Assembly (NCBI GenBank): GCA_905479025.1
Contig: CAJQKX010000542.1
Span: 1 to 6,207, forward strand
Length of the DNA: 6,207 nt
Source: an uncultured Paraglaciecola sp.
Lineage (GTDB): Bacteria; Pseudomonadota; Gammaproteobacteria; Enterobacterales; Alteromonadaceae
Reading direction: 5' to 3'
The position numbers and the translations under genes are program-made. Positions 1-5,681 of this stretch are shown in pieces. Within the stretch, counting starts at the first letter, position 1. Each line of letters begins with the position of its first letter. The notes below the pieces were generated by a model. The model searched no databases. It saw only the letters and a list, made by a program, of their open reading frames with translations, and was not told the DNA's origin.

Positions 1-182
1 TCAGTGTTTTCAAAATACAACGCTTAGTCTTTAATGTAGGGTCATTATTGCAATGGTTTTAAGGCAAACGGCAAGGCTTAACCAGACTTGTGGTTTAATC
101 GATAAACTCACACCTTGATATGATCCTCTTTCCTCACAAGGCGTAACTTCATTTATGTATACATTTTATTTTGGGAGGGAGT

Positions 183-323
183 GTGGGTACACCTTGGGTA
201 GCTTACACAGTGGTCGGTTTGGCAATATTAATGATAGTCGTTCTTGGTGTCGGTTTGACAACCATGTCTCATAAAAGTGGTAATGCACAAGTACCTAAAC
301 AAGGTATCAATAAAGATGCCTGA
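183..323 (+). CDS. Small single-helix membrane protein (46 aa), unrecognised
   Basis: I do not recognise this gene. A GTG at 183 opens a 46-residue frame closed by TGA at 321-323. A near-ideal ribosome binding site, GGGAGGG at 173-179, sits just upstream with a short spacing of about 4 nt. The peptide starts MGTPWVAYTVVG and holds one hydrophobic stretch (about residues 5-28). A polar, lysine-bearing tail (about 29-46) follows, so one membrane helix with a short soluble tail is likely. The stop lies 10 nt before the ATG at 334 of the COQ7-type gene, which suggests co-transcription and possibly coupled translation. It is below the size most gene callers report. The composition and strong Shine-Dalgarno site support a real gene; homology is untested. 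The alternative is a leader peptide with no function of its own. Confidence 0.55.
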   Translation: MGTPWVAYTVVGLAILMIVVLGVGLTTMSHKSGNAQVPKQGINKDA

Positions 324-333
324 GGTAAGGACA

Positions 334-876
334 ATGGATAACATACGATACGCATCCTCTATTCGTGCTGAACTTCGTGCAAGCCATGCCGGAGAAACGG
401 GTGCAGTTTGGATATATCGCGGTATATTGTTGGTCAATCGTATTAAACGTGACTCCGATATTGACACGTTTGCACAACATCATTTAGCGACAGAGAAAGA
501 CCATCTTGTTCAATTTGAAAACCTTATTCATCGGTTTAGAGGCAGTGCTTTGCTTGTTATTTGGATCTTTGCTGGGTTCATGATGGGGGCATTGTCGATG
601 ATGCTCGGGAAAAACTGGGTTTATTACACGATTTACCAAGTAGAGTCATTTGTTGACGTTCATTACAGACAACAAATCAATACTCTGTCAAAGCTTGAAT
701 TTCTTGATAAGACCGACATCATAAAAATGATGGAAGCGTGTAATGCAGATGAGCAAGCCCACAGAGACGAAGCGCTGAAAGAGATGAAAAACGAACCTCA
801 TTTTATGATGCGGATTTGGGGCAAACTGGTTGCAACTGGATCACATTATGCTGTCGTTTTAGCTAAATTGTTATAA
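334..876 (+). CDS. COQ7-family di-iron hydroxylase (demethoxyubiquinone hydroxylase-like), short form
   Basis: A 180-residue ferritin-like di-iron protein of the COQ7 family, which hydroxylates the demethoxyubiquinone ring late in ubiquinone synthesis at the inner membrane. All expected ligands are visible: Glu21 in HAGETGA, Glu54 and His57 in EKDHL, Glu104 in QVESF, and Glu140 and His143 in EQAH. A hydrophobic stretch at about 72-92 matches the membrane-facing helix. The ATG at 334 was chosen because GAGG (322-325) lies 8 nt upstream and the preceding small gene ends at 323. Longer starts (GTG 277, ATG 316) overlap that gene and lack a good site. It is shorter than the roughly 215-residue Coq7 typical of gammaproteobacteria such as Pseudomonas, having almost no N-terminal extension before the first ligand. 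It may be the organism's UbiF/Coq7 enzyme or a paralogue acting on another quinol; the fold is certain, the substrate is not. Confidence 0.88.
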   Translation: MDNIRYASSIRAELRASHAGETGAVWIYRGILLVNRIKRDSDIDTFAQHHLATEKDHLVQFENLIHRFRGSALLVIWIFAGFMMGALSMMLGKNWVYYTIYQVESFVDVHYRQQINTLSKLEFLDKTDIIKMMEACNADEQAHRDEALKEMKNEPHFMMRIWGKLVATGSHYAVVLAKLL

Positions 877-885
877 CGTAAATTG

Positions 886-1077
886 ATGGGAAAATCACAA
901 AGAGACCGGGAACTGAAACACTGCGATGACTGTGCAGAACCTGAATCAGTATTGTATCGGATCCGATTGCAGCAACCAGGCCCTTGGGTTTTTGTTTGTT
1001 TAAACTGTCAAAAAAAAGTTAAAAGTCAGCCTCATTACCAATATGGCGGCACGTGGAAACAGAAAAAGCGACATTGA
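886..1077 (+). CDS. Small zinc-ribbon protein (63 aa), conserved-looking
   Basis: A 63-residue basic protein with two CxxC knuckles, Cys13-Cys16 (CDDC) and Cys38-Cys41 (CLNC), 21 residues apart: a classic zinc ribbon. The C-terminal part contains QPHYQYGGTWK followed by KQKKRH, a positively charged tail that could touch nucleic acid. I recall similar small proteins ending in an HYxYGGTWK motif in gammaproteobacteria, with no assigned function. The start is taken as ATG 886. A TTG at 883 in the same frame adds one residue, and neither has a clear Shine-Dalgarno site. It begins 9 nt after the COQ7-type gene stops, so it probably shares that transcript and may depend on upstream translation. Zinc binding is inferred from the cysteine spacing; the biological role is unknown. 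Confidence 0.75.
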   Translation: MGKSQRDRELKHCDDCAEPESVLYRIRLQQPGPWVFVCLNCQKKVKSQPHYQYGGTWKQKKRH

Positions 1078-1105
1078 GATTAATGCGTGCCTGTTGTGAC
1101 TGTGT

Positions 1106-1258
1106 CGAGTCAATATCCGGCTTAGCCCCACCGCGTTATTCACCAAACTAAATACGTCCACTTTAGATTTTAGCCTGTTTTGACTCGCACTTTTAGCCCC
1201 ATTGGGTGCGCAATATGCTATAAAATTCAACCATCACTGTATTTTGAGCGAGTCAATA
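1106..1258. repeat. Short repeated motifs (CGAGTCAA and TTAGCCCCA) ahead of the RNase H gene
   Basis: The 181-bp gap after the zinc-ribbon gene has no gene but repeats two words. CGAGTCAATA occurs at 1106-1115 and again at 1249-1258, immediately before the ATG at 1259. Its inverted form TTGACTCG is at 1180-1187. TTAGCCCCA occurs at 1122-1130 and 1193-1201, with a shorter TTTTAGCC at 1168-1175. The arms 1102-1113 and 1180-1190 (GTG plus CGAGTCAA against TTGACTCG plus CAC) could pair over 11 bp with one bulged base. Seen directly in the sequence; function unknown. Confidence 0.5.
1216..1226 (+). promoter_or_regulatory. Extended -10 promoter for the RNase H-like gene
   Basis: TGCTATAAAAT fits an extended -10 element (TGn followed by TATAAA). 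No -35 hexamer sits at a usual distance; a TTGACT at 1180-1185 is too far upstream. Transcription would begin near 1232, giving a leader of about 27 nt before ATG 1259. This position argues against the longer TTG start at 1202, which would place the promoter inside the gene. Confidence 0.5.
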
Positions 1259-1747
1259 ATGCTTCACTTAGAGGTTTTCACAGACGGTAGTGTGAATACG
1301 CAATTAAAGGTGGGTTATGGCGCTTATCTGATAGTATCAAAACAGAGTCAGTCTATAGACAGCCTTCAAGAAAAGGTGAAAATCAAACGTTTTGAAAACA
1401 CGAGTTCGACTAAGTTAGAATTACAAACCCTGTTGTGGGCACTGGATGACATCATTACTGTAGCTGAGGCAAGGGATATCAGTTTGTGCATTTACACCGA
1501 TTCCCAAAATATTATTGGTTTGCCTGGCAGGCAAAGTGCCCTTGAACAGAATAATTATTTTTCGAGTAAAAATAAGAGGCTCAATAATTACGAGCTGTAC
1601 CAAGCGTTTTACCGCTTAACCTCGGGCATAAAATACACCTTAGTTAAAGTGTTTGGCCATCAGGTATCAACCAAAAAAAGTGAAGTAGATACGCTGTTCT
1701 CATTGGTTGATAAGGCATCTAGGCGAGCGTTGCGAGAAGAGTTTTAA
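1259..1747 (+). CDS. Divergent RNase H-fold protein (RNase HI-like), 162 aa
   Basis: A 162-residue protein of the RNase H superfamily, whose members cut the RNA strand of RNA:DNA hybrids. The four acidic catalytic positions align by motif: Asp9 in FTDGS, Glu54 in KLELQTL, Asp81 in IYTDSQ and Asp151 in LVDKASR. His134 in VFGHQ matches the His124 region of E. coli RNase HI. The Asp81-to-His134 distance (53) is close to E. coli (54), while the stretch from His134 to the last Asp is about 7 residues longer. ATG 1259 was chosen because the fold begins there directly (MLHLEVFTDGS) and an extended -10 lies upstream. The ribosome site is weak (GAGCGAG). It differs enough from canonical RnhA that I read it as an accessory RNase H paralogue rather than the main enzyme. 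Nuclease activity is inferred from the intact catalytic set. Confidence 0.8.
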   Translation: MLHLEVFTDGSVNTQLKVGYGAYLIVSKQSQSIDSLQEKVKIKRFENTSSTKLELQTLLWALDDIITVAEARDISLCIYTDSQNIIGLPGRQSALEQNNYFSSKNKRLNNYELYQAFYRLTSGIKYTLVKVFGHQVSTKKSEVDTLFSLVDKASRRALREEF

Positions 1748-1819
1748 GCTGTGCTTTGGGTATTCTTAGTGTTTCAACTAGTGTTTCAACTAGTGTTTCA
1801 GCCAAACACCCCACAGCTT
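1746..1819. repeat. 12-bp tandem repeat enclosed by inverted arms
   Basis: TAGTGTTTCAAC is repeated at 1767-1778 and 1779-1790, with a partial third copy (TAGTGTTTCA) at 1791-1800. The array is flanked by AAGCTGTG (1746-1753) and its exact reverse complement CACAGCTT (1812-1819). Inside these, TTTGG (1755-1759) can also pair with CCAAA (1802-1806). The left arm overlaps the stop codon of the RNase H-like gene, so a transcript reading out of it would form a stem with the repeats in its loop. No T-run follows, so it is not a standard terminator. It could act as an RNA-stabilising 3' structure or be a slippage-generated repeat. Confidence 0.6.
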
Positions 1820-1870
1820 GATTTCAGATTTTCCACATGTCTACACTTAAATTTATGTTTCTATTACGTT

Positions 1871-1904
1871 TGTGGGTAACGAAGATGCTTTTCCGTTACC
1901 CACA
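1871..1904 (+). terminator. Strong stem-loop between convergent genes, probable terminator
   Basis: TGTGGGTAACG (1871-1881) and CGTTACCCACA (1894-1904) form a perfect 11-bp stem with a 12-nt loop. On the plus strand it is followed by a T-rich run (TTTACTCTTTTATTT), so it fits an intrinsic terminator for the RNase H-like transcript. It also lies 10 nt beyond the stop of the minus-strand DJ-1/PfpI gene. On that strand no T-run follows, so termination of that gene here is less certain. Confidence 0.75.
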
Positions 1905-1913
1905 TTTACTCTT

Positions 1914-2588
1914 TTATTTACCTAGCTGTTGCACTATTGCTACACCAACCGCATGGGCACTGGTAGGGTTTTGGCCTGTAATTACACGTTCGTCTTCGAT
2001 GACAAACTCCCCCCAAGGTTGCACTTTACTGTAACGAGCAGCGTTACGAGCAAGTGACTCTTCTAATAGGAAAGGTATGTCGTTTATGGTACCAAAATCT
2101 ATTTCTTCTTCTCGGGTAAAACCGGTGACGGATTTATTGGCTAATAGACTTTCACCGTTGCTTAGGGTGATAGGCAATAAGGCCGCTGGACCATGACATA
2201 CCGCAGCGATAATGCCGCCATTTTCATAGTGTTTGGCACTCAGTGCGGCAAAATCTTTGTTGCTGGCTAAGTCATTAAGTAGCCCAAACCCACCTGGATA
2301 AAATACCGCGTCGTAATCCTCTATATTTATATTGGAGACAGGGATCGTATTTTTAATTTTACTTTGTAAAGTTTGGTTGTTTAGTAAGTCTTTGTTTACG
2401 CTATCGCCTTCGATATCAGTACCATAAAGAGGTGCTTCACCCCCTTTAATCGAGGCAATATCATAATCAAATCCTGCTTCTAACAACACATGTAATGCAT
2501 GGGTAAGCTCTGGTGAGTAGGTGCCATTGGCTTGGTCAGTTGTGCCTAAGGTTGCATGATTAGTGACTGGAATGAGTATTTTTTTCAT
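1914..2588 (-). CDS. DJ-1/PfpI family protein, Hsp31-like (type 1 glutamine amidotransferase domain)
   Basis: A 224-residue member of the DJ-1/PfpI superfamily. The nucleophile elbow AAVCHGPAAL places Cys131 and His132 together, and Glu27 in YSPELTHAL provides the acid, giving the Cys-His-Glu set seen in Hsp31-type glyoxalase III/chaperone proteins. YPGGFG at 97-102 is the usual strand-loop of the fold. There is no signal peptide, so it is probably cytoplasmic. Relatives convert methylglyoxal to lactate without glutathione or act as deglycases or stress chaperones; which applies here cannot be read from sequence. The start is ATG at 2588-2586, preceded by an AAAGG ribosome site at about 9 nt. 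It is divergent from a LysR regulator across a 128-bp gap, so it is the likely target of that regulator. Confidence 0.88.
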   Translation of the reverse strand: MKKILIPVTNHATLGTTDQANGTYSPELTHALHVLLEAGFDYDIASIKGGEAPLYGTDIEGDSVNKDLLNNQTLQSKIKNTIPVSNINIEDYDAVFYPGGFGLLNDLASNKDFAALSAKHYENGGIIAAVCHGPAALLPITLSNGESLLANKSVTGFTREEEIDFGTINDIPFLLEESLARNAARYSKVQPWGEFVIEDERVITGQNPTSAHAVGVAIVQQLGK

Positions 2589-2655
2589 TTTAATTACCTT
2601 TAATGAGTCTTATGATGCGCTTTTTTTAAGCTGGTACCATGTTAATTCTTAAACG

Positions 2656-2706
2656 TATTGACAACAATATGGCGAAATGACAAATTACTGTTGTTATATA
2701 GCAATA
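2656..2706. promoter_or_regulatory. Divergent control region: dyads and an extended -10 for the LysR gene
   Basis: Two 14-bp dyads lie 35 bp apart centre to centre. The first, at 2656-2669, is TATTG-N4-CAATA and is perfect. The second, at 2691-2704, is TTGTTATATAGCAA with 6 of 7 pairs matched. A further CAATA lies at 2702-2706. ACAACA (2661-2666) and TGTTGT (2689-2694) also form an inverted pair. TGTTATATA (2692-2700) fits an extended -10 for the LysR gene and lies within the second dyad, so binding there could repress the regulator itself. LysR proteins commonly bind such dyads between divergent genes. The assignment is inference. Confidence 0.4.
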
Positions 2707-2716
2707 ATAGTAAATT

Positions 2717-3589
2717 ATGGCAAATTTCGAGGGTATTATTGAGTTTGTTTGTGTGGCCGAGAGCCAAGGGTTTTCGGCAGCGGCAAAACAACTGAGTTGC
2801 AGTACAAGCCATGTTAGTAGACACATATCAAAACTAGAAAAACGTTTAGGTTGTGCGTTGTTTGCACGTACAACTAGATTAGTCAGCCTTACATCAGCTG
2901 GACTAAGTTATTACCATCAATGCAAAGACTTAGTCACCGGCTTACAACAGGCCAACGAACAGATTAATTCTCAGCAACTTAAACTAGTTGGCACCTTAAA
3001 AATCAGTGCAGCGGGCACTTTTGCTGAACAACAAGTGGCACCAGTATTAATGGAATTTGCACTGCAACACCCAGAGCTGTCCATTGATATTGACTTTAAT
3101 ACTAAACCGGTCAATTTTGTCGAAGACGGTATCGATTTTGCGATCCGGTATGGCAAATTACAGGATTCTGGATTGGTTGCTCGAAAGTTATTAGCTCATC
3201 CCATGATGGCGGTGGCCAGTCCGTCTTATTTGGCTCAATATGGGATACCCAACCATCCAAGCGACTTAAAAGCACATAGCTGTATTATTTCGAATAATGA
3301 CCATTGGACGTTTATTCATGAAGAACAAGAACAGAATATAAAAGTGCAGGGACGTTGGAAGAGTAATAATGCCCAAGCGGTGGTTAACGCATGTGAACAA
3401 GGTTTAGGTATTGCCTACATGCCGCAACATAATTTTTTGCAGGCCACTGAGCAAGGACGATTAATTCCAATATTAAACACATTTTGGCGCAGCGAGTCCT
3501 ATAGTTGGGTGGTGTTTCAAGATCGTCGCTTTTTACCTATGAGAGCCCGATTGGCGATTGACCATTTACTTGCGCATTTTTCTGCATAA
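2717..3589 (+). CDS. LysR-family transcriptional regulator (CrgA-like effector domain)
   Basis: A 290-residue LysR regulator of standard length. Residues 1-60 are the winged helix-turn-helix, with the family pattern FSAAAKQLSCSTSHVSRHISKLEKRLG cut here to its key parts: FSAAA, SHVSRHISKLE and LFARTTR. A linker helix rich in Gln follows (about 70-88), then the two-lobed effector-binding domain from about 90 to the end. That domain has DFAIRYGKLQDSGLVAR and GLGIAYMPQ, typical of the CrgA-like subgroup. The start ATG 2717 gives the canonical MANFEGIIEFV opening, although no Shine-Dalgarno site is visible and the leader from the proposed promoter would be only about 10 nt. It is divergent from the DJ-1/PfpI gene, which is the likely regulated gene. 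The inducer is unknown; an electrophile or oxidant would suit the neighbour but is a guess. Confidence 0.93.
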   Translation: MANFEGIIEFVCVAESQGFSAAAKQLSCSTSHVSRHISKLEKRLGCALFARTTRLVSLTSAGLSYYHQCKDLVTGLQQANEQINSQQLKLVGTLKISAAGTFAEQQVAPVLMEFALQHPELSIDIDFNTKPVNFVEDGIDFAIRYGKLQDSGLVARKLLAHPMMAVASPSYLAQYGIPNHPSDLKAHSCIISNNDHWTFIHEEQEQNIKVQGRWKSNNAQAVVNACEQGLGIAYMPQHNFLQATEQGRLIPILNTFWRSESYSWVVFQDRRFLPMRARLAIDHLLAHFSA

Positions 3590-3610
3590 AAACTCAGTCG
3601 GTAAACTGCG

Positions 3611-4060
3611 TTACTTTGTCGCGTCACCTCGTAATAGACTGAACAACCATCCTCCCATCGCGCCTGCTAAGGATTGACATATAAACCCTAAAGTACTTCT
3701 AGCGCCAGCAATCACAGTGATGTCTAAAATCGGATGCATAGCAAAAAGTGCGGTCGCCACGCCACATCCGCCGCCTGCAAAATATACCGCTTTGGAAGGT
3801 AACTGAAAGCGTTTAATTAACAGAGCTGATATACAAAAAGCGACTAAAAAGCTTAAGCCTATGACCACCCCATAAATCGGATATAAGCCAATTAAATCAT
3901 CCAAACTCATACTCAGTCTGTCTACAACGCTGATTGTGACTCCTACTGAGGTTAATTCGAACATAACAAATTGGCTATGAAACAGGCTGGCTAATACAAA
4001 TGCAAAAATAGTCGCCATTAAAAAGTGGCGGCAAAGTCTTAGGTAAAACTTAAATTTCAT
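3611..4060 (-). CDS. Four-helix integral membrane protein, unknown function
   Basis: I do not recognise a named family. The 149-residue protein has four hydrophobic segments at about 13-34, 59-82, 91-117 and 122-143, with basic residues at the N-terminus (KFKFYLRLCRH) and a short charged C-terminus (RGDATK). The third and fourth helices are glycine/alanine rich (FAGGGCGVA, SLAGAMGGW), suggesting tight packing. ATG at 4060-4058 is preferred; a GTG nine bases upstream (4069-4067) in frame adds three residues. Neither has a strong ribosome site. It converges with the LysR gene, 21 bp apart, with no obvious terminator between them. It is divergent from the sugar dehydrogenase across about 140 bp. 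I believe similar small membrane proteins sit beside this dehydrogenase in related bacteria, but that is memory and not a search. It shows no catalytic motif. Confidence 0.75.
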   Translation of the reverse strand: MKFKFYLRLCRHFLMATIFAFVLASLFHSQFVMFELTSVGVTISVVDRLSMSLDDLIGLYPIYGVVIGLSFLVAFCISALLIKRFQLPSKAVYFAGGGCGVATALFAMHPILDITVIAGARSTLGFICQSLAGAMGGWLFSLLRGDATK

Positions 4061-4087
4061 ATGAGTCACTTAATTTGGGTAATTGCA

Positions 4088-4188
4088 TTGATCTAGGAAC
4101 TAAGCAATCATGCGTTAACTGTGCACTAAGATCAACTCAGTGATTCATTGACGTTTATATCTATACCACCTCGAAATAGCGTGCACAG
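4088..4188. promoter_or_regulatory. Divergent intergenic region with two inverted repeats
   Basis: The gap between the membrane protein and the sugar dehydrogenase holds two pairs of inverted arms. TTGATCT (4088-4094) pairs with AGATCAA (4129-4135). CTGTGCAC (4119-4126) pairs with GTGCACAG (4181-4188), and each of these also contains the palindrome GTGCAC. TTGACG at 4148-4153 resembles a -35 hexamer but lacks a convincing -10 at the right distance. These are possible operator sites; no regulator is identified in the window. Confidence 0.3.
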
Positions 4189-4202
4189 CGGGTTGGGGAT
4201 AT

Positions 4203-5354
4203 ATGTTTTTACTGTCCAAGAGCGAGCAAATTATGCCTTTTTGTGTGTTTATTTATAGTCTGATTGTTGTATTTACCCTGTCATTCGGGTCAGCGAAAGC
4301 ACAGACGCTGTCTTTTCCAAGTTATACAATCGAAACCATCGCAAAAGGTTTGGACTATCCGTGGGCATTGGCATTTTTACCTGATGGTGATTTACTGGTT
4401 ACTGAGCGCACAGGTCAAATTAGAATAGTCAGTCAAAATACTGTTTCTGAGCCTCTCGTTGGACTGCCAAAGGATATTTATGTTCAAGGGCAAGGCGGGC
4501 TACTGGATGTGGTATTACATCCAAATTATCACATTAATGGTTGGTTGTATTTATCCTATACAGTCGGCTCAGATGACAAAAACGCTTTGCAAGTTATGCG
4601 CGCTAAGTTAAGTGGAAATCAACTGATACAGCAACAGATCATGTTTACTGTCAGTCCTTTTAAAGATACGCCAGTGCATTTTGCGGGACGAATGACTTTT
4701 TTACCGGACAACTCATTACTTATCACCAGTGGTGATGGTTTTGATTATCGAGAGGATGCCCAGCGACTTAATAACCTTCTGGGTAAAGTGATACGCATTA
4801 ATGACGATGGCAGCATTCCCGCAAACAATCCTTTTTTAAGTGAAGATGTGGATTCACTCAGTAACTATGTATTTACCTATGGGCACAGAAACGCACAAGC
4901 CATTTTGTATGACCCGTCGCGAGGTGTTATTTTTTCAAATGAACATGGACCTGACGGTGGTGACGAATTAAATATTATCCAAGCCGGAGTCAATTACGGT
5001 TGGCCGGTTATCACCTTCGGCAATGATTATATTGGTGGACGCATTAGCCCATTTACCGATTATCCCAATATGCAACAACCGCTAATAGACTGGACACCAT
5101 CTATCGCACCTTCAGGTATGGCAGTCCATTCTGGTGAACTATTTAAGGCATTAAACGGTGATCTTTTAATCAGTGTGCTTAAATTTAAGGAAGTACGTTG
5201 GGTGCAAATGGACGGTATTAACGTGGTAGGACAGGTCTCTTTATTTAAGGAGCTCGGGCAAAGAATTCGTGATGTTCGTGTTCATCCTGATGGTTCTATC
5301 TATGTATTAACAGATAGCGCACAGGGAAAAGTACTGCGAGTGGTCCCTGATTAG
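4203..5354 (+). CDS. Secreted PQQ-dependent aldose sugar dehydrogenase (YliI/Asd-like)
   Basis: A 383-residue six-bladed beta-propeller dehydrogenase of the soluble glucose dehydrogenase / E. coli YliI (Asd) family. It oxidises aldose sugars in the periplasm using pyrroloquinoline quinone and calcium. A signal peptide covers residues 1-33, with hydrophobic core CVFIYSLIVVFTL and cleavage likely after AKA. Positions that match the family active site are Gln97 in GQGGLLDV, His159 in VHFAGR (catalytic base), and Arg229-Asn230 in YGHRNAQ. NEHGPDGGDELN (246-257) and NYGWP (264-268) are strong family signatures. ATG 4203 has a good ribosome site (GGGGA, about 4 nt upstream). A second ATG at 4233 (residue 11) also gives a working signal peptide, so the start is uncertain. 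No PQQ synthesis genes are present here, so the cofactor must come from elsewhere in the genome or from outside. Length is normal and the reading frame intact. Confidence 0.92.
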   Translation: MFLLSKSEQIMPFCVFIYSLIVVFTLSFGSAKAQTLSFPSYTIETIAKGLDYPWALAFLPDGDLLVTERTGQIRIVSQNTVSEPLVGLPKDIYVQGQGGLLDVVLHPNYHINGWLYLSYTVGSDDKNALQVMRAKLSGNQLIQQQIMFTVSPFKDTPVHFAGRMTFLPDNSLLITSGDGFDYREDAQRLNNLLGKVIRINDDGSIPANNPFLSEDVDSLSNYVFTYGHRNAQAILYDPSRGVIFSNEHGPDGGDELNIIQAGVNYGWPVITFGNDYIGGRISPFTDYPNMQQPLIDWTPSIAPSGMAVHSGELFKALNGDLLISVLKFKEVRWVQMDGINVVGQVSLFKELGQRIRDVRVHPDGSIYVLTDSAQGKVLRVVPD

Positions 5355-5681
5355 CTTAATTTGTCATTTTTTGTTAAAAAACTGTAAATTTCAGTAACTT
5401 ATCACTTAAATAAATACTGATTATAGATAAACAGTCACTCTTCACAATTCCACTTTTTGTTAATAACGCTTATAATTGCTTACTAAGTCCCCATGTTGCA
5501 GTGTTTTGTATCGGTTGGGAGTGTGTTACTCAGCACAAGATTTACTTGTTGCATATCGTAAACACATTAGGACAAGCCGCAGAGGCTGCCCCGCCTAAGC
5601 CGCTTATGTAAATTGTACTTATTTTACCAAATGATGCTTAACGTATTGAAAATCAGTTAAGCTGTCGACAAAATTTTATCC
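5355..5681. other. Long intergenic region, no gene seen
   Basis: No supported coding frame lies in this stretch. Just after the dehydrogenase there is an AT-only stem (TTTTTT-GTT-AAAAAA, 5367-5381) that is too weak to call a terminator. A perfect TATAAT at 5471-5476 lacks a good -35. A GC-rich island at about 5564-5609 stands out from the AT-rich surroundings. It carries AAGCCGC twice (5574-5580 and 5597-5603) and nested pairs ACAT/ATGT, TAGG/CCTA and AGCC/GGCT. A small RNA between the TATAAT and this island is possible but unsupported by any family I recognise. Confidence 0.4.

Noticed and set aside
1..62. Open frame from the window edge ending with TAA at 60-62, possible C-terminus of an upstream gene
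   Set aside because: Only 19 codons, no recognisable motif, and a stop-free run this short is common by chance.
89..112. Hairpin TGTGGTTT / AAACTCACA with an AATCGAT loop
   Set aside because: It has a bulge, is mostly AT beyond the tip and has no T-run, so it is not supported as a terminator.
228..467. Minus-strand 79-residue open frame opposite the COQ7-type gene
   Set aside because: It overlaps a clear conserved gene on the other strand and shows no protein-family features.
1000..1230. Minus-strand 76-residue open frame over the zinc-ribbon gene and its downstream gap
   Set aside because: No ribosome site or family resemblance; it covers the promoter and repeats of the plus-strand gene.
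1837..2034. Plus-strand 65-residue open frame over the terminator and the 3' end of the DJ-1/PfpI gene
   Set aside because: It runs through a strong stem-loop and is antisense to conserved coding sequence.
2658..2663. Perfect TTGACA as a -35 for the LysR gene
   Set aside because: No acceptable -10 at 16-18 nt; the better -10 at 2695-2700 is 31 nt away. The word is better explained as part of the TATTG-N4-CAATA dyad.
2626..2826. Two overlapping minus-strand open frames across the LysR start
   Set aside because: They are antisense shadows of the conserved helix-turn-helix and of the intergenic control region.
5492..5560. 22-codon ATG frame in the intergenic region
   Set aside because: No ribosome site, very short and without compositional bias.
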